A DNA stretch of 64,000 nucleotides, from the NCBI GenBank assembly GCA_963760375.1, contig CAVXCS010000005.1:558001-622000 (forward strand), read 5' to 3'. This document shows, piece after piece, positions 53,727 to 62,375 of the stretch. The translations under genes were made by a program, and so were the position numbers. Below the pieces are notes generated by a model, which was not told where the DNA came from, searched no databases, and saw only the letters and a program-made list of their open reading frames with translations. Source of the stretch: Pelagihabitans sp963760375. Lineage in GTDB: Bacteria; Bacteroidota; Bacteroidia; Flavobacteriales; Flavobacteriaceae. Each line of letters begins with the position of its first letter. The first letter of the stretch is position 1.

Positions 53727-54092
53727 ATGAACACTTTTTTTAGGGTTTTTGGCTGGATTTTCGGCATATTGTGCATCGCATCGGCAGCCTTGCAATATAA
53801 TGATCCCGATCCTTTGATCTGGATCATTATTTATGGATTGGCCGCAATGGCATCCATTGCCTTTGCACTTGACAGGTTGCCGATTTGGCCGCTTTTGGTT
53901 CTGGGGGTTGTTTACGCCCTTGGGTTTTTTGCTGTTTTTCCTGAGGAGTTTGTGGGTTTCAGCCTAGCATCGGGCGATTGGAAAAATGTTGAAGAGGGCA
54001 GGGAATCGTTCGGATTGCTCATCTTGGCCTTGGTACTTTTGCTATATGCCTTTTGGGGATGGTACCGCAAGAAATCTGCGTTAAAGGTCTAG
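53727..54092 (+). CDS. TMEM220-family membrane protein
   Basis: A 121-residue protein with four hydrophobic helices. The opening FGWIFGILCIASAALQYNDPDP is the signature of the transmembrane-220 family, whose function is unknown. The gene is divergent from miaE and its 3' end overlaps the dnaX 3' end by 12 nt (tail to tail). Confidence 0.82.
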   Translation: MNTFFRVFGWIFGILCIASAALQYNDPDPLIWIIIYGLAAMASIAFALDRLPIWPLLVLGVVYALGFFAVFPEEFVGFSLASGDWKNVEEGRESFGLLILALVLLLYAFWGWYRKKSALKV

Positions 54093-55876
54093 ATCAAATT
54101 CTTGTCTTAATAGGTCTATAGCAGGGTTTTTCTCCCTCAATTTCTGGTATTTTTCTTCAGGCGTAAAGGCGTATTTCTTGGCGGCTTCCTCATTTACCGT
54201 GATCTTCAGGTTGATTCGGTGGTTGTTCAATTTCGACCTCAAATGATCTAAAAGTTTATTTTGTTCACGCTCCACTTCCTTTTTCATCGTATCGTTGGGA
54301 AGTTCGATCCAAATCGTGTCCCCTTTCAATATTTTTGGTATATCCGTAGCCAGGTTGGAGGATAGTATTTTTTGGCCTTTTTCATCAATATCCTTCACAA
54401 ACTGATTCCAGTGTTGCACCAATACTTCCTCCGTAAATGCATCGTTGGGCAAGTTTCCCCGATCGATCTTCGCACCTTCTTTGAGCTGCAGATGTTCTTT
54501 TTTGGCCTTTAAGCCCGAGATAGACCAACTGGAAACTCGCTTAACATCTTTTTGGATATTGATTTTGCTGACCGTGGCAGCAATTACTCCTTCAGAAGTG
54601 CCCTTATCATCCTCTGTCTGTATTTGCTGTTCCGGCCTTAAGGATTCTTTGGTGTCATTTGCGTTTATGCCATTGGATACGACGGGCGGCGCTTCCTTGG
54701 GTCCTGGCTCATTTTTAGTACCGGTGTTTGTTACGGGCCTTTCCCTGTAAAAAGAGGCAGGGGCGATGAAATCGATCGTTTTATTGGCTAGGACAAGTGA
54801 TTCAGGATTTTTTTTTCGCCTTCAAAATCAATCGAGGCCAATTTCATCAATGTAAGTTCAACCAACAGTCGTTGGTTCTTACTCGATTTGTATTTTAAGT
54901 CACAGTCGTTGCTAAGGTCCAAAGCCTTTAGCAAAAAGGGGTAACGTGTATTTTTGGCCTGTTCAAGGTATTTTTTACGGGCCTCATCCCCAACTTCCAA
55001 CAATTCTACCGTACCATCATACTGACAGACCATCAGATCCCTAAAATGCGATGCCAGTCCGTTGATAAAATGGTGACCATCGAAACCCAGCGCCAACGTT
55101 TTGTTCAATAGGAGCAGTAAACCGGGTATATCATGGTCCAAAATTAGTGAGGTTGCCGTGAAATAGGTCTCATAATCCAACACGTTCAAATTCTCGGTCA
55201 CTGCTTTTCTGGTAAGTTTTTTTCCGGAGAAACTGACCACCCTATCGAATATCGACAGCGCATCGCGCATCGCACCGTCCGCTTTCTGGGCGATTATATG
55301 AAGGGCATCTTCCTCGGCATCAATACCCTGGCTTTCCGCTATATATTTAAGATATTTCGCGGCGTCCTTTACCGTGATGCGTTTGAAATCAAAAATTTGA
55401 CATCTTGACAATATGGTGGGAATGATCTTGTGTTTTTCGGTAGTGGCCAAAATGAAAATGGCATGCTTGGGGGGTTCTTCCAAGGTCTTCAAAAATGCAT
55501 TGAAAGCAGATTGGGATAGCATATGTACCTCATCGATAATATAGACTTTGTACTTGCCGACCTGGGGCGGGATGCGAACCTGATCGATGAGGTTGCGTAT
55601 GTCGTCCACAGAATTATTGGAAGCGGCATCCAGTTCAAAAATGTTGAAAGCAAAATCCTCATCTTCCCTTTGAGTGCCATCTTCATTGATTTTCTTCGCC
55701 AAAATCCTGGCACAAGTGGTCTTGCCGACACCCCTGGGCCCACAGAACAACAAGGCTTGGGCCAAATGATCGTTCTTGATGGCATTGGTCAACGTATTGG
55801 TGATCGACTCTTGCCCAACAACGTCTTTAAAGCTTTGCGGTCTGTACTTGCGCGCTGATACTATAAAGGGTTCCAA
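54081..55876 (-). CDS. dnaX: DNA polymerase III subunit gamma/tau, with a frameshift at an A9 run
   Basis: The zero frame (55876 to 54788) encodes 362 residues: the complete clamp-loader ATPase with Walker A GPRGVGKT (46-53), IIDEVHML and SRC at the sensor region, ending KKILNHLS at a TAG. The typical zinc-binding Cys cluster of E. coli DnaX is absent, as usual in this phylum. At the end of that frame lies a run of nine A on the coding strand (54808-54816); a -1 shift or one extra A there reads on as NPESLVLANKTIDFIAPASF and through the tau-like C-domain (SWSISGLKAKK, EEVLVQHWNQF) to 54081, about 598 residues in all. So a short (gamma-like) and a long (tau-like) product are both possible. Confidence 0.88.
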
Positions 55877-56001
55877 ATGTTTTGAATTAATCGATTATTA
55901 GGGATTCGGATGATCGGGGTGCCTTGGCCACCGACCGACTTTCTTTTGGCTGGTCAGATTTTTTTTTGGTAAAGGCTTTTAACAAGATTTACCATCACTT
56001 A

Positions 56002-56009
56002 CAAATATA
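56002..56009 (-). promoter_or_regulatory. -7 element upstream of dnaX
   Basis: TATATTTG on the minus strand. The predicted start near 55997 leaves a leader of about 120 nt. No good -33 element is visible. The promoter is divergent from, and only some 65 nt away from, the rnpB -7 element. Confidence 0.4.
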
Positions 56010-56074
56010 AAAATAGGATGGCACTCTCGGGTTCATTTAAGAAATAATAGGGATTTTTTTATCAACAATTGAAC

Positions 56075-56082
56075 TAACTTTG
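56075..56082 (+). promoter_or_regulatory. -7 element of rnpB
   Basis: TAACTTTG fits TAnnTTTG. The predicted start at 56086-56087 coincides with the 5' side of the RNase P RNA P1 stem, which supports both calls. The -33 region is only a T run. Confidence 0.55.
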
Positions 56083-56086
56083 CCTG

Positions 56087-56405
56087 AAGCAGGCCTCCTT
56101 ATCGCTGTGTGCCGAATTTATTCGGTTGCTCAGAGGAAAGTCCGGACACCATAGTGCGGCATAGCGGGTAACACCCGTCGCCCCACCTTAGGCGGGGCAG
56201 GACCAGTGCAACAGAAAGGATGTACAGGTGAAGCTGTAGTGAAATCATGTAAACTCTATGCGGTGAAACGTCATGTAAATCGGTGTTTAAGGGCTGCACG
56301 TCCAAGCCGAAGGGTAGGCGGTTAGAGCCTATGGGCAACCATGGGCCTAGATAAATGATAGGGAAGTCCTTAGGGGCTTTACAGAATCCGGCTTATGGCC
56401 TGCTT
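56087..56405 (+). ncRNA. rnpB: RNase P RNA, class A
   Basis: The 5' end AGCAGGCC (56088-56095) pairs with GGCCTGCT at the 3' end (56397-56404) to form P1. The universally conserved core is present: GAGGAAAGTCCGGACACC near 56143-56160, and ACAGAATCCGGCTTA near 56381-56395 (the 3' half of P4). It is the catalytic RNA that matures tRNA 5' ends. A T run (56404-56410) after P1 makes the P1 stem double as terminator. Confidence 0.95.
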
Positions 56406-56410
56406 TTTTT
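56397..56410 (+). terminator. rnpB 3' end T run
   Basis: GGCCTGC followed by seven T. With the P1 arm at the 5' end rather than a local hairpin, termination probably relies on the closing P1 pairing or on the T run alone. Confidence 0.5.
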
Positions 56411-56520
56411 ATTGTCAAAAGGTCATGTTCGCTGCCCCATAGGCTGCAATTCCATGAACAGCCATATACCGGGAACTTGATGACTCGGCATTTTATTTGA
56501 TCTGCACGCTTCCTGCCGAA

Positions 56521-57060
56521 TCAATCCCATTGGAAGAAACTAAAGACACTGCCACCATATTTTCGAAAATTCTTAAAATACGGTTCATTCGATAGGTCGG
56601 TCTTATCGGAATGCTCGATAATCAGATAACCATCCTTGTTCAAAAGTTCCTTTTCGAATACCATTTTGGGGACTTTCGCAAAAGATTCAAAACCAATATT
56701 ATAGGGGGGGTCCACAAAAATAATATCGGCCTGAATATTGGTTTTTTCCAAGTACTTGAAAACATCGGACTTGATGGCACGGATGGGCATTTCCAATTCC
56801 AAAGCTGTTTTTGTGGTAAAGGCGGTACAGCCAGAATCAATATCCACGGCAGTGACCAGGGCGGCACCACGGGAAGCAAATTCGTAACTGATATTGCCGG
56901 TTCCGGAAAAAAGGTCCAAAACACTGATGCCTTCAAAGCCGATCAGGTTGTTCAAGATATTAAAGAGGGCCTCCTTAGCCATGTCGGAGGTAGGCCGTAC
57001 CGGCAATTTTTTGGGCGCCATGATGCGTCTGCCTTTATGATGTCCCGATATGATGCGCAT
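56521..57060 (-). CDS. rsmD: 16S rRNA (guanine-966 N2)-methyltransferase
   Basis: A 179-residue SAM-dependent methyltransferase. It has RIISGHHKGRRI at the start, VLDLFSGTGNISYE (SAM-binding motif I, 48-60) and the catalytic DPPY at residues 117-120. It methylates G966 of 16S rRNA. Its ATG shares one base with the stop of the upstream DUF3822 gene (TAATG), so the two are coupled; this order is common in Bacteroidota. Confidence 0.93.
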   Translation of the reverse strand: MRIISGHHKGRRIMAPKKLPVRPTSDMAKEALFNILNNLIGFEGISVLDLFSGTGNISYEFASRGAALVTAVDIDSGCTAFTTKTALELEMPIRAIKSDVFKYLEKTNIQADIIFVDPPYNIGFESFAKVPKMVFEKELLNKDGYLIIEHSDKTDLSNEPYFKNFRKYGGSVFSFFQWD

Positions 57061-57893
57061 TATAGTGCGTTTAGCAGGGTAAAATCGATGTTTTCGGATT
57101 CGGGGGTATCCTCCAAAGCAAGGGTCACGTTAGTGGTTTTCATGATGGACAGCTGCCGCACATATTGGGCGCAGAGTTGGTACAACGGTTTGTCTTCATC
57201 GACATCGCCAAAGAGTTTCAATTGGAGGGTCTCGGTATCGAGTTCCAACTGTTCAAAGGTAAAAAGCAGGTAATAAAGAAAATCATCGTCCGAGCTATAG
57301 TCGAAACAGTTGAAATACAATAATTTCTTATTGGAAATGATGGTTAGATCCATCTGTTGGTCTTCGAGATGTACGTAGCAAACGAGTTCTTTTCTGGTAT
57401 GGATGGCCATCAATGATTGAATCAAAACCGTCCCATGGTGTTTATAAACGAATTCACCGAAGAGGTCATAAATGAAATTGTTGATGTTCATGAACGGCAC
57501 ATACACATTCACCATTTCTATATTTTCAAAATCGTCGTGGGCTACTTGGTCAGTGACCAATATCCGGGTATTGAATTTGAGATAGTTCGCCAATTCCGAA
57601 TCATCGAACATGGGTTTGGGAACAAGATTGAACAAATGGTTCCTATGAATCACGATTACTTCGGTAATTGCGGACTGGTCGAGTTTGTTTTTTTCCAGAA
57701 GCCGTCGCAATTCTTCCAGGACCAGGGGCGGCGTAAGTTCTTTTTTGAACTTGATTTGAGCGGCCTTGACAATTTTCTTGCCTATGGTATCGAGTAAACA
57801 AAAAGAAAGTCCATTCAAACTAATTTGAATGGACAGTCTATAGAAATGTTTTAAAGAATCTTCGATGATATTATTGATCGTCTTTTCTATCAT
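57060..57893 (-). CDS. DUF3822 protein (FtsA/actin-like fold family)
   Basis: A 277-residue protein matching the DUF3822 family: LSIQISLNGLSFCLLD at the start, IVIHRNHLFNLVPKPMF and a central DQVAHDDFENIEMVNVYVPF. The family is predicted to have an actin-like ATPase-related fold; its function is unknown. It is Bacteroidota-specific and sits directly upstream of rsmD. Its 5' end overlaps the preceding gene by 23 nt. Confidence 0.85.
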   Translation of the reverse strand: MIEKTINNIIEDSLKHFYRLSIQISLNGLSFCLLDTIGKKIVKAAQIKFKKELTPPLVLEELRRLLEKNKLDQSAITEVIVIHRNHLFNLVPKPMFDDSELANYLKFNTRILVTDQVAHDDFENIEMVNVYVPFMNINNFIYDLFGEFVYKHHGTVLIQSLMAIHTRKELVCYVHLEDQQMDLTIISNKKLLYFNCFDYSSDDDFLYYLLFTFEQLELDTETLQLKLFGDVDEDKPLYQLCAQYVRQLSIMKTTNVTLALEDTPESENIDFTLLNAL

Positions 57894-58521
57894 AGACTGG
57901 TGGCCAGTTACCGCTGGTACTTACTTCCTCCAAAGAACCGACAATAATGGCATTGCCATTGATTTCTTCAACGCTCTTATGGTTGTTCTCCTTGGTCAGC
58001 AGGTCTCTTGGCTGATCATAAAGCAAGATGTTCTTCAATACCTTCGCTTCGAAAACGGGAGCCTTATAGCCACTTTTTTCGATAATGGCCGATTTCATTT
58101 CAATTTTTTCACCACCTTGGGCTCCAGGGATTTCCATTAAGGTTTTGTACCTATCGTCATTTTTGAAAAGCGAATCTTTTACGGAGATAAAACCTAAGGT
58201 ATCGATGATTTTAACCTCCTTCAATTGATCGATCTTGTAAACTTGATCGAACTCCATGTATGAAGAATCACGTTGTTGTGTGATCACATATCTCCCAGTA
58301 TCCACAAATGAAATCAACTGGTTGAAATCATTGGCATATTTACCCTTTACAGACTTGTAGGCTTCTTGTGCATTTCTAATGTCCTTTAATTTGGCCACGA
58401 CCTTGGAGAAACGTTCTTGTTTTACCTTTTGGAATTCGATTGGGCCTGTAACCGACTTGTAGATGAGGTAACTGAAACCGATGCATGCAATCCAAAGTAC
58501 AATTTGTATTATGGTCTTCAT
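57871..58521 (-). CDS. membrane-anchored hypothetical protein of the rsmD operon
   Basis: A 216-residue protein with one N-terminal transmembrane helix (IIQIVLWIACIGFSYLIY, 3-20) and a periplasmic domain opening with a helix (FSKVVAKLKDIRNAQEAYKSVKGKYAND) that resembles the N-terminal helix of pseudopilins, although no prepilin peptidase site precedes it. It recurs upstream of DUF3822/rsmD in flavobacteria, but I know no function. It overlaps the DUF3822 start by 23 nt. Confidence 0.72.
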   Translation of the reverse strand: MKTIIQIVLWIACIGFSYLIYKSVTGPIEFQKVKQERFSKVVAKLKDIRNAQEAYKSVKGKYANDFNQLISFVDTGRYVITQQRDSSYMEFDQVYKIDQLKEVKIIDTLGFISVKDSLFKNDDRYKTLMEIPGAQGGEKIEMKSAIIEKSGYKAPVFEAKVLKNILLYDQPRDLLTKENNHKSVEEINGNAIIVGSLEEVSTSGNWPPVYDRKDDQ

Positions 58522-58556
58522 TTTCTTACTGTGTTAGTTAATTATAGTGGTTCACA

Positions 58557-58564
58557 CAAATCTA
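58557..58564 (-). promoter_or_regulatory. -7 element of the rsmD operon
   Basis: TAGATTTG on the minus strand fits TAnnTTTG. The start is predicted near 58552, about 30 nt before the first ATG at 58521. The -33 element is unclear. Confidence 0.45.
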
Positions 58565-58772
58565 CAATTTTTTTGCAAACCGCCTAATTTTTTATAATTC
58601 GAATTATCCATTCAAAACCCATCGATTTTATATCCTTAAAAGTCCCTGTAAGGTGTATTTAAGAGTGTAGAATTGGACAGAAAATTTTTAAGGTTACCCA
58701 CCAGATGACAATTGGGCAATCTTGGCGTATTTATTCTTCAATACTTCAAAATCATGGTTATCTTTAACCCCA

Positions 58773-60212
58773 ATGGCAGCAATTACCAAGGCTTCGTTTT
58801 TTAAAATCTTGACCGATAAATTTCCGCACGTTCCCACCGCAAAACAATCCGGGGCACTCTTGTTATTGGCAGAATTTCTTTTGTCAACCGAGAAAGATCA
58901 GATTTATCTTTTGAAGGGATACGCGGGAACGGGCAAGACGACCATTGTGGGGACCATCGTCACGAACCTTTGGCACACTAAATTGAAATCTGTTCTTATG
59001 GCCCCGACCGGGAGGGCGGCCAAGGTCATGTCGAGTTATGCGGGCACACAGGCCTACACCATCCACAGAAAAATATATTTTCCCAAAAAACAGCGCGGTG
59101 GTGCCGTACAATTTGTTTTGGCGCCCAATAAACATAGGGATACTGTTTTTATAGTAGATGAGGCTTCCATGATTCCCGATACGCCTACCGACTCCAAATT
59201 AATGGACAATGGGTCTTTGTTGGATGATTTGCTGATGTTCGTACATTCGGGACACAACTGCAAATTGATCTTGATCGGTGATACGGCCCAATTGCCTCCG
59301 GTGCACCTCGAGTTGAGTCCGGCGCTCGATGAGGACAAGCTGGCGTCGAACTATAATAAAAAAGTAATTAAATTGGAATTGGACGAGGTGGTACGTCAAG
59401 CAGAGGATTCCGGAATATTGATGAATGCCACCAATTTACGGGAGCAACTGGAGGGCAGTTTTTATGAAAATTTCCGTTTTCATATTGATCCCTATCACGA
59501 CATCGTACGCTTGATCGAGGGGCATGAAATTTTGGAGGCCATCGAAAGCGCTTATTCCGAGAACGGGAAGGAAGAATCCACTATAATCGTGCGTTCCAAC
59601 AAGAGGGCCAACCTGTACAATGAAAATATCCGCAGTCGTATCCTGTATCTGGAAAATGAGCTCGCCGTAGGTGACTTTATGATGGTGGTCAAAAACAACT
59701 ATTTCTGGCTCGAACCCAATAGCGAGGCCGGGTTCATCGCGAATGGGGATATCATCGAAATCCTGGAAATATTTTCCGTTAAATCGTTGTATACCTTCAA
59801 ATTTGCCGAGGTAAGGGTAAAAATGGTCGATTATCCCCAACAGAAACCCTTTGAGACGGTCCTGCTCTTGGATACCATCAAGGCGGAAGCCCCATCGCTT
59901 CCCTATGAAGATGCCAATCGTTTGTACCAAGAAGTGATGAAAGACTATGAAGATGTGACATCGAAGTACAAGAAGTTCCTATCCGTAAAAGGCAACAAGT
60001 ATTTCAATGCGCTGCAGGTGAAATTTTCTTATGCCATAACCTGTCATAAATCACAGGGAGGCCAATGGGACACGGTTTTCGTGGAACAGCCCTATTTGCC
60101 GAACGGCATCGACAGGGATTATTTGCGATGGCTCTACACCGCCGTAACGAGAGCCAGAAAAAAACTTTATCTGATCGGATTTAAAAGCGATTTTTTTCTT
60201 GGTTCGGAATAG
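58773..60212 (+). CDS. RecD-like ATP-dependent DNA helicase (SF1)
   Basis: A 479-residue superfamily-1 helicase. Walker A is GYAGTGKT (49-56), followed by APTGRAA (motif Ia), FIVDEASM (motif II) and ILIGDTAQLPPV (motif III). The C-terminal UvrD_C_2-type region ends with TCHKSQGGQWD and WLYTAVTRARKKL (motifs V and VI). It is much shorter than RecD2 (no long N-terminal extension). A repair or conjugation-independent unwinding role is inferred. I start at the ATG at 58773; an upstream in-frame start at 58722 adds non-family residues. Confidence 0.87.
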   Translation: MAAITKASFFKILTDKFPHVPTAKQSGALLLLAEFLLSTEKDQIYLLKGYAGTGKTTIVGTIVTNLWHTKLKSVLMAPTGRAAKVMSSYAGTQAYTIHRKIYFPKKQRGGAVQFVLAPNKHRDTVFIVDEASMIPDTPTDSKLMDNGSLLDDLLMFVHSGHNCKLILIGDTAQLPPVHLELSPALDEDKLASNYNKKVIKLELDEVVRQAEDSGILMNATNLREQLEGSFYENFRFHIDPYHDIVRLIEGHEILEAIESAYSENGKEESTIIVRSNKRANLYNENIRSRILYLENELAVGDFMMVVKNNYFWLEPNSEAGFIANGDIIEILEIFSVKSLYTFKFAEVRVKMVDYPQQKPFETVLLLDTIKAEAPSLPYEDANRLYQEVMKDYEDVTSKYKKFLSVKGNKYFNALQVKFSYAITCHKSQGGQWDTVFVEQPYLPNGIDRDYLRWLYTAVTRARKKLYLIGFKSDFFLGSE

Positions 60213-60370
60213 ATTAATTTCGTTCGTGAAACTTAAGTGCCGAAGCCCCATATCGATTGTCCCGATCGAAAAAGATTGACTTGTAAATGACTCGTTTCGG
60301 ACTGCATCGTGGAAGGCGAACCTTTAAGATGACATGAACCCAACCCAAGCTTGGAGCAATAAAATAAAAA

Positions 60371-60937
60371 ATGACCTCTGAAACCATCATCAGTATTTTT
60401 TTGGGCATTGGTTTGGCCGCTTCGGTCGGATTTCGGATATTTTTACCGCTTTTCGCCTTAAGTTTGGCCTCCTATTTCAATGTTTGGGACTTAAATGAAA
60501 GTTGGCAATGGATCGGTAGTCTGGCAGCTGTCATTACCTTCGGCGTGGCCACTTTGGTGGAGATATTCGCTTATTTCATACCCTTTGTGGATAACTTGCT
60601 CGATGGTTTTGCCGTACCTTTGGCGGCCATTGCGGGGACGGCGGTAATGGTCTCCACCGTTGCCGATTTAGACCCGGTAGTGACTTGGTCCCTCGCCATC
60701 ATCGCAGGGGGCGGCACAGCGACAGCCATTAAAGGGGCAGGGGCGACAGGAAGACTGGCGTCAACGGCCTCTACCGGTGGGATGGGCAACCCGGTGGTCT
60801 CGACCATAGAAACCGGTACCGCAATAATAGTGACGACGGCTTCCATTTTTTTTCCCATTTTGGCAGCGGTGTTGGTCATTATCATATTGTTCATCATTTT
60901 TAAGGTCTATCGAATGCTCAGGCCCAAGAAGAATTAA
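60371..60937 (+). CDS. DUF4126 membrane protein
   Basis: A 188-residue protein with about five helices, opening with FLGIGLAASVGFRIFLPLFALSL and containing PFVDNLLDGFAVPLAAIAGT, both typical of DUF4126. Gly/Ala/Thr-rich middle segments (KGAGATGRLASTASTGG) link the helices. The function is unknown. It lies 12 nt upstream of kdsB and is likely the first gene of the Kdo operon. Confidence 0.85.
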   Translation: MTSETIISIFLGIGLAASVGFRIFLPLFALSLASYFNVWDLNESWQWIGSLAAVITFGVATLVEIFAYFIPFVDNLLDGFAVPLAAIAGTAVMVSTVADLDPVVTWSLAIIAGGGTATAIKGAGATGRLASTASTGGMGNPVVSTIETGTAIIVTTASIFFPILAAVLVIIILFIIFKVYRMLRPKKN

Positions 60938-60949
60938 AAACAAAAAAAG

Positions 60950-61678
60950 GTGAAAATCATCGCAATGATTCCCGCTCGATATGCGGCCTCCAGATTTCCC
61001 GCGAAGTTGATGCAAGACCTTGGTGGCAAACCCGTAATTGTAAGAACCTATGAGGCTGCCGAGAATACCGGGCTCTTTGAGGCGGTTTATGTGGTTACGG
61101 ATAGCCAGCTCATTTATGAAACGATAGTGAACGCTGGAGGCAAGGCCATAATGAGCATCAAGGAACACGAATGTGGAAGTGATCGGATAGCGGAGGCCGT
61201 CAGCGATATGGATATCGACATCGTCGTCAATGTTCAGGGCGATGAACCATTTACCGAAAAAGAAAGTCTCTCCAGTGTCCTGGATGTTTTTTCACTTGAT
61301 GTAGCAAAGGAAATCGATTTGGCGTCCTTGATGGTCAGGATAACCGACTGGGATGAGATCAACAATCCCAACACCGTAAAGGTAGTGGTCGACCATCGCA
61401 ACTTCGCCCTTTACTTTTCAAGGTCACCGATACCCTACCCCAGGGCAAAGGATATTGAAACGGCCCATTACAAGCATAAGGGTATTTATGCTTTCAGGAA
61501 ACGCGCGCTTATGGATTTTCAGCGCTTGCCGATGCTGGGTCTGGAGGCGACCGAGAAGATCGAGGCAATTCGCTATCTTGAGTATGGCAAAAAAATTAAA
61601 ATGGTGGAAACCACCGTTTCGGGAATAGAGATCGATACTCCCGAGGATCTTGAAAAGGCGAAGAAAGCATGGAAGTAG
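60950..61678 (+). CDS. kdsB: CMP-Kdo (or CMP-8-amino-Kdo) synthetase
   Basis: A 242-residue cytidylyltransferase starting with GTG at 60950 behind an AAAAAAAGG stretch. Motifs: IPARYAASRFPAKLM (nucleotide-binding), HECGSDRIAEAV, VNVQGDEPF and the late GLEATEKIEAIRYLE. It activates Kdo with CTP for lipid A-core assembly. Because kdnB lies two genes downstream, the true substrate may be 8-amino-Kdo, as in Shewanella. The end overlaps the next gene by 10 nt. Confidence 0.93.
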   Translation: MKIIAMIPARYAASRFPAKLMQDLGGKPVIVRTYEAAENTGLFEAVYVVTDSQLIYETIVNAGGKAIMSIKEHECGSDRIAEAVSDMDIDIVVNVQGDEPFTEKESLSSVLDVFSLDVAKEIDLASLMVRITDWDEINNPNTVKVVVDHRNFALYFSRSPIPYPRAKDIETAHYKHKGIYAFRKRALMDFQRLPMLGLEATEKIEAIRYLEYGKKIKMVETTVSGIEIDTPEDLEKAKKAWK

Positions 61679-62367
61679 ACTTTTCAAATATCAAGGTGAT
61701 CGGTTTTGATGCGGATGATACCCTATGGGTTAACGAGACCTATTTTCGAAGTGCCGAAGAGCATTTCGCTGCCCTTCTTGAAAAATATGAGACCAAGAAC
61801 AAAATCGACCAGGAACTTTTCAGGATGGAGATGAAAAACCTTGATTTATATGGCTATGGCATCAAGGGGTTCATGCTCTCGATGATCGAGTCGGCCATGG
61901 AATTATCGAATAATCAGGTTTCACAAGCAACGCTTTCCCAAATCTTGACTCTTGGTAAAGAGATGATAGCCCACCCGGTAGAATTATTGGAGGGTGTAAA
62001 AGAAGTCTTGGAGGTACTTGTTAAAAAATATAGACTGATCGTTCTGACCAAGGGCGATCTGTTGGATCAAGAACGCAAATTGGAACGCTCAAGCTTATCG
62101 GAATATTTTCACCATGTTGAAGTATTGAGCGATAAAAAGGAAACCAACTACAAGAATCTTTTGGATCATTTGGAGATCGACGTAAAGGAGTTCTTGATGA
62201 TAGGGAATTCCCTACGATCCGATGTGCTGCCGATCCTCAACATTGGTGCACAAGCGGTTCATGTTCCGTTTCACACCACCTGGAAACATGAACTTACTTC
62301 AGAGGTCGATGGGAACCATCGATATTTGACATTAAATGGGCTAAAACAGGTGCTCGACTACTTGTAA
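61669..62367 (+). CDS. HAD-superfamily phosphatase-like hydrolase
   Basis: A 232-residue HAD protein with motif I GFDADDTLW (Asp14 nucleophile, Asp16), motif II LTKGD near residue 126 and motif IV IGNSLRSD near 183. The cap region is helical (type C1). Its substrate is unknown; its place between kdsB and kdnB suggests a sugar phosphate of the Kdo path or general nucleotide clean-up. It overlaps kdsB by 10 nt and precedes kdnB by 8 nt. Confidence 0.85.
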   Translation: MEVDFSNIKVIGFDADDTLWVNETYFRSAEEHFAALLEKYETKNKIDQELFRMEMKNLDLYGYGIKGFMLSMIESAMELSNNQVSQATLSQILTLGKEMIAHPVELLEGVKEVLEVLVKKYRLIVLTKGDLLDQERKLERSSLSEYFHHVEVLSDKKETNYKNLLDHLEIDVKEFLMIGNSLRSDVLPILNIGAQAVHVPFHTTWKHELTSEVDGNHRYLTLNGLKQVLDYL

Positions 62368-62375
62368 TCTTGATT

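Noticed and set aside
54081..54452. A separate small gene at the dnaX 3' end
   Set aside because: Its product is the natural C-terminus of tau, the intervening sequence is coding in the same frame after a one-base shift at the A9 run, and there is no promoter or start context.
55877..56074. Attenuator hairpin in the dnaX leader
   Set aside because: Only a 4-bp GACC/GGTC stem next to a T run was found and it faces the wrong strand for dnaX; too weak to call.
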